This document shows, in pieces, positions 4,033 to 5,121 of a stretch of 5,121 bases of DNA. The DNA comes from Clostridia bacterium (GTDB lineage: Bacteria > Bacillota > Clostridia > Oscillospirales > Oscillospiraceae). Numbering within the stretch: the first letter of the stretch is position 1; each line of letters opens with the position of its first letter. The notes below the pieces were generated by a model. The model did no database searches. It was not told the origin of the DNA and saw only the letters and a program-made list of their open reading frames with translations. Location of the stretch: the NCBI GenBank assembly GCA_003245395.1, contig QKDF01000243.1:1-5121 (forward strand). The letters run 5' to 3'. The position numbers were made by a program, and so were the translations under genes.

Positions 4033-5121
4033 TTACCGCTGGTACTCGAACTCGAAATCGTACATGGAGACTGTGTCGCCATCCTCAATGCCTTGCTGCT
4101 CCAACTGCTGATAAAGACCGGATTCCCGCAATGTGCGGTCAAAATACATCCGGCTTTCATAGTCGTTGAAGTTCACGTTGCCCATCAGACGCTGCAGCCA
4201 GGGACCTTCCACCAGCCAGGTGCCGTCGTCGGTCCGCTCGATGTGCAAAGGCTCGGAACTGTCCACCTGGGCAGGACGGGGGACATACTCCGGCTCATAT
4301 ACGGTGACGGGAGGGAGGGCGGAGAGCATCTCGCTTACCTTTTGCATCAGCTGCCGGATGCCCTGATGGGCGGCGGCGGAAATTTCAAACAGCTGGAAGC
4401 CCTTGGCTTCCACATGGGAGCGGAGCCGTTCTAGATTTTCCGGCGTCTCCATAATATCCACCTTATTGGCGGCCACGATCTGCGGCCGCTTGCCCAGTTC
4501 GGGACTGTACTGCACCAGCTCTTCGTTGATGGCATCAAAATCAGCCACTGGGTCCCGGCCCTCGCTGCCGGAGACGTCCACCACATGCACCAGCAGACGG
4601 CAGCGATCAATGTGGCGGAGGAAGTCGTGGCCCAGACCGGCACCGTCAGATGCACCCTCGATGATACCGGGGATGTCCGCCATGACGAAGGAGCGGCCCT
4701 CGTCTATATACACCACGCCCAGATTGGGGTAGAGGGTGGTAAAATGGTAGTTGGCGATTTTGGGCTGCGCTTTGGAGACTACGGACAGCAGCGTGGATTT
4801 GCCCACATTTGGGAAGCCGATCAGGCCTACGTCTGCCAGGAGCTTGAGCTCCAGCGTGACATCATGGCTTTCACCGGGCAGTCCCGCTTTGGCAAAGCGG
4901 GGAACCTGCCGGGTGGGAGTGGCAAAGTGTAGATTGCCCCAGCCGCCCCGACCGCCTTTGCTCAGGACAAAAGGCTCGTTCCCGGACATGTCCTTAATGA
5001 TTTCGCCGATTTCTGTGTCACGGACCAGCGTACCCCGGGGGACTTTAATGATCAGATCGATCCCGTCCTTGCCGGACTTGCGGGCGCCCTGGCCGTCCAT
5101 GCCGCTGGGAGCCGCATATTT
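4033..5121 (-). CDS. obg: Obg-family GTPase (ObgE/CgtA), N-terminus cut by window edge
   Basis: Obg is an essential GTPase linked to late 50S ribosome assembly and stress control. The frame is open to the window edge; 362 residues are visible, starting KYAAPSGMDGQG, so about 60 N-terminal residues of the glycine-rich Obg fold are missing (full family length about 425). The ATG at 5100 is internal. Seen in order (visible numbering): rest of the Obg fold, including GGRGGWGNLHF; P-loop GFPNVGKS (102-109); switch I HFTTLYPNLG (from 126); DIPG (149-152); NKVD (219-222); SAA (248-250); and a C-terminal OCT domain (about 290-362) with WLVEGPWLQRLMG and GDTVSMYDFEFEYQR. The OCT domain is typical of Gram-positive Obg. 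All G motifs are intact. The gene is last in its transcript; the yhbY-nadD neighbours often found after obg in Firmicutes are absent here. Its promoter is outside the window. Confidence 0.97.
   Translation of the reverse strand, partial: KYAAPSGMDGQGARKSGKDGIDLIIKVPRGTLVRDTEIGEIIKDMSGNEPFVLSKGGRGGWGNLHFATPTRQVPRFAKAGLPGESHDVTLELKLLADVGLIGFPNVGKSTLLSVVSKAQPKIANYHFTTLYPNLGVVYIDEGRSFVMADIPGIIEGASDGAGLGHDFLRHIDRCRLLVHVVDVSGSEGRDPVADFDAINEELVQYSPELGKRPQIVAANKVDIMETPENLERLRSHVEAKGFQLFEISAAAHQGIRQLMQKVSEMLSALPPVTVYEPEYVPRPAQVDSSEPLHIERTDDGTWLVEGPWLQRLMGNVNFNDYESRMYFDRTLRESGLYQQLEQQGIEDGDTVSMYDFEFEYQR

Noticed and set aside
4403..4932. Rightward frames inside obg
   Set aside because: They are antisense to a fully intact, well-recognised GTPase.

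Overview
The window looks like a chromosomal stretch from a moderately GC-rich low-GC-lineage Gram-positive, most likely a gut Clostridia/Oscillospirales-type Firmicute. This rests on a Firmicute-style Obg GTPase with a C-terminal OCT domain, a DUF5662-type protein, a short stand-alone Amidase_3 enzyme, strong AGGAGG-like ribosome binding sites, and TTG start codons. There are no RNA genes, insertion sequences, CRISPR arrays or phage blocks that I can see.

Layout. Bases 1-96 hold the 3' end of an unidentified gene on the + strand. It is separated by a shared bidirectional terminator (98-125) from a leftward DUF5662-type gene (661-125), which starts at a TTG. Divergent from it is an uncharacterised 144-aa protein (781-1215). 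Next comes a tiny 51-aa membrane peptide with a four-cysteine tail (1291-1446), preceded by two nested or adjacent inverted repeats and a candidate promoter. A second long bidirectional terminator (1447-1480) separates it from a leftward N-acetylmuramoyl-L-alanine amidase catalytic domain (2098-1514, TTG start). Upstream of that, still leftward, is a membrane diguanylate cyclase (3763-2231) with 7TM-PAS-GGEEF architecture, its own terminator, and two overlapping promoters. The right end is a leftward obg gene (5121-4033) that lacks its N-terminus because of the window edge and closes with its own terminator.

How the genes relate. The terminators and promoters split the window into single-gene units, apart from possible read-through from the 781-1215 gene into the 51-aa gene. 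I see no operon that would point to a dedicated multi-gene system. The genes cover translation/ribosome GTPase function (Obg), c-di-GMP signalling (cyclase), cell-wall hydrolysis (amidase) and three poorly understood small proteins. The most interesting items are the Cys-rich micro-protein with an operator-like palindrome, the HD-like metal-site pattern in the DUF5662-type protein, the uncharacterised 144-aa protein, and the cyclase lacking a product-inhibition site. I do not see convincing evidence of a wholly new system.
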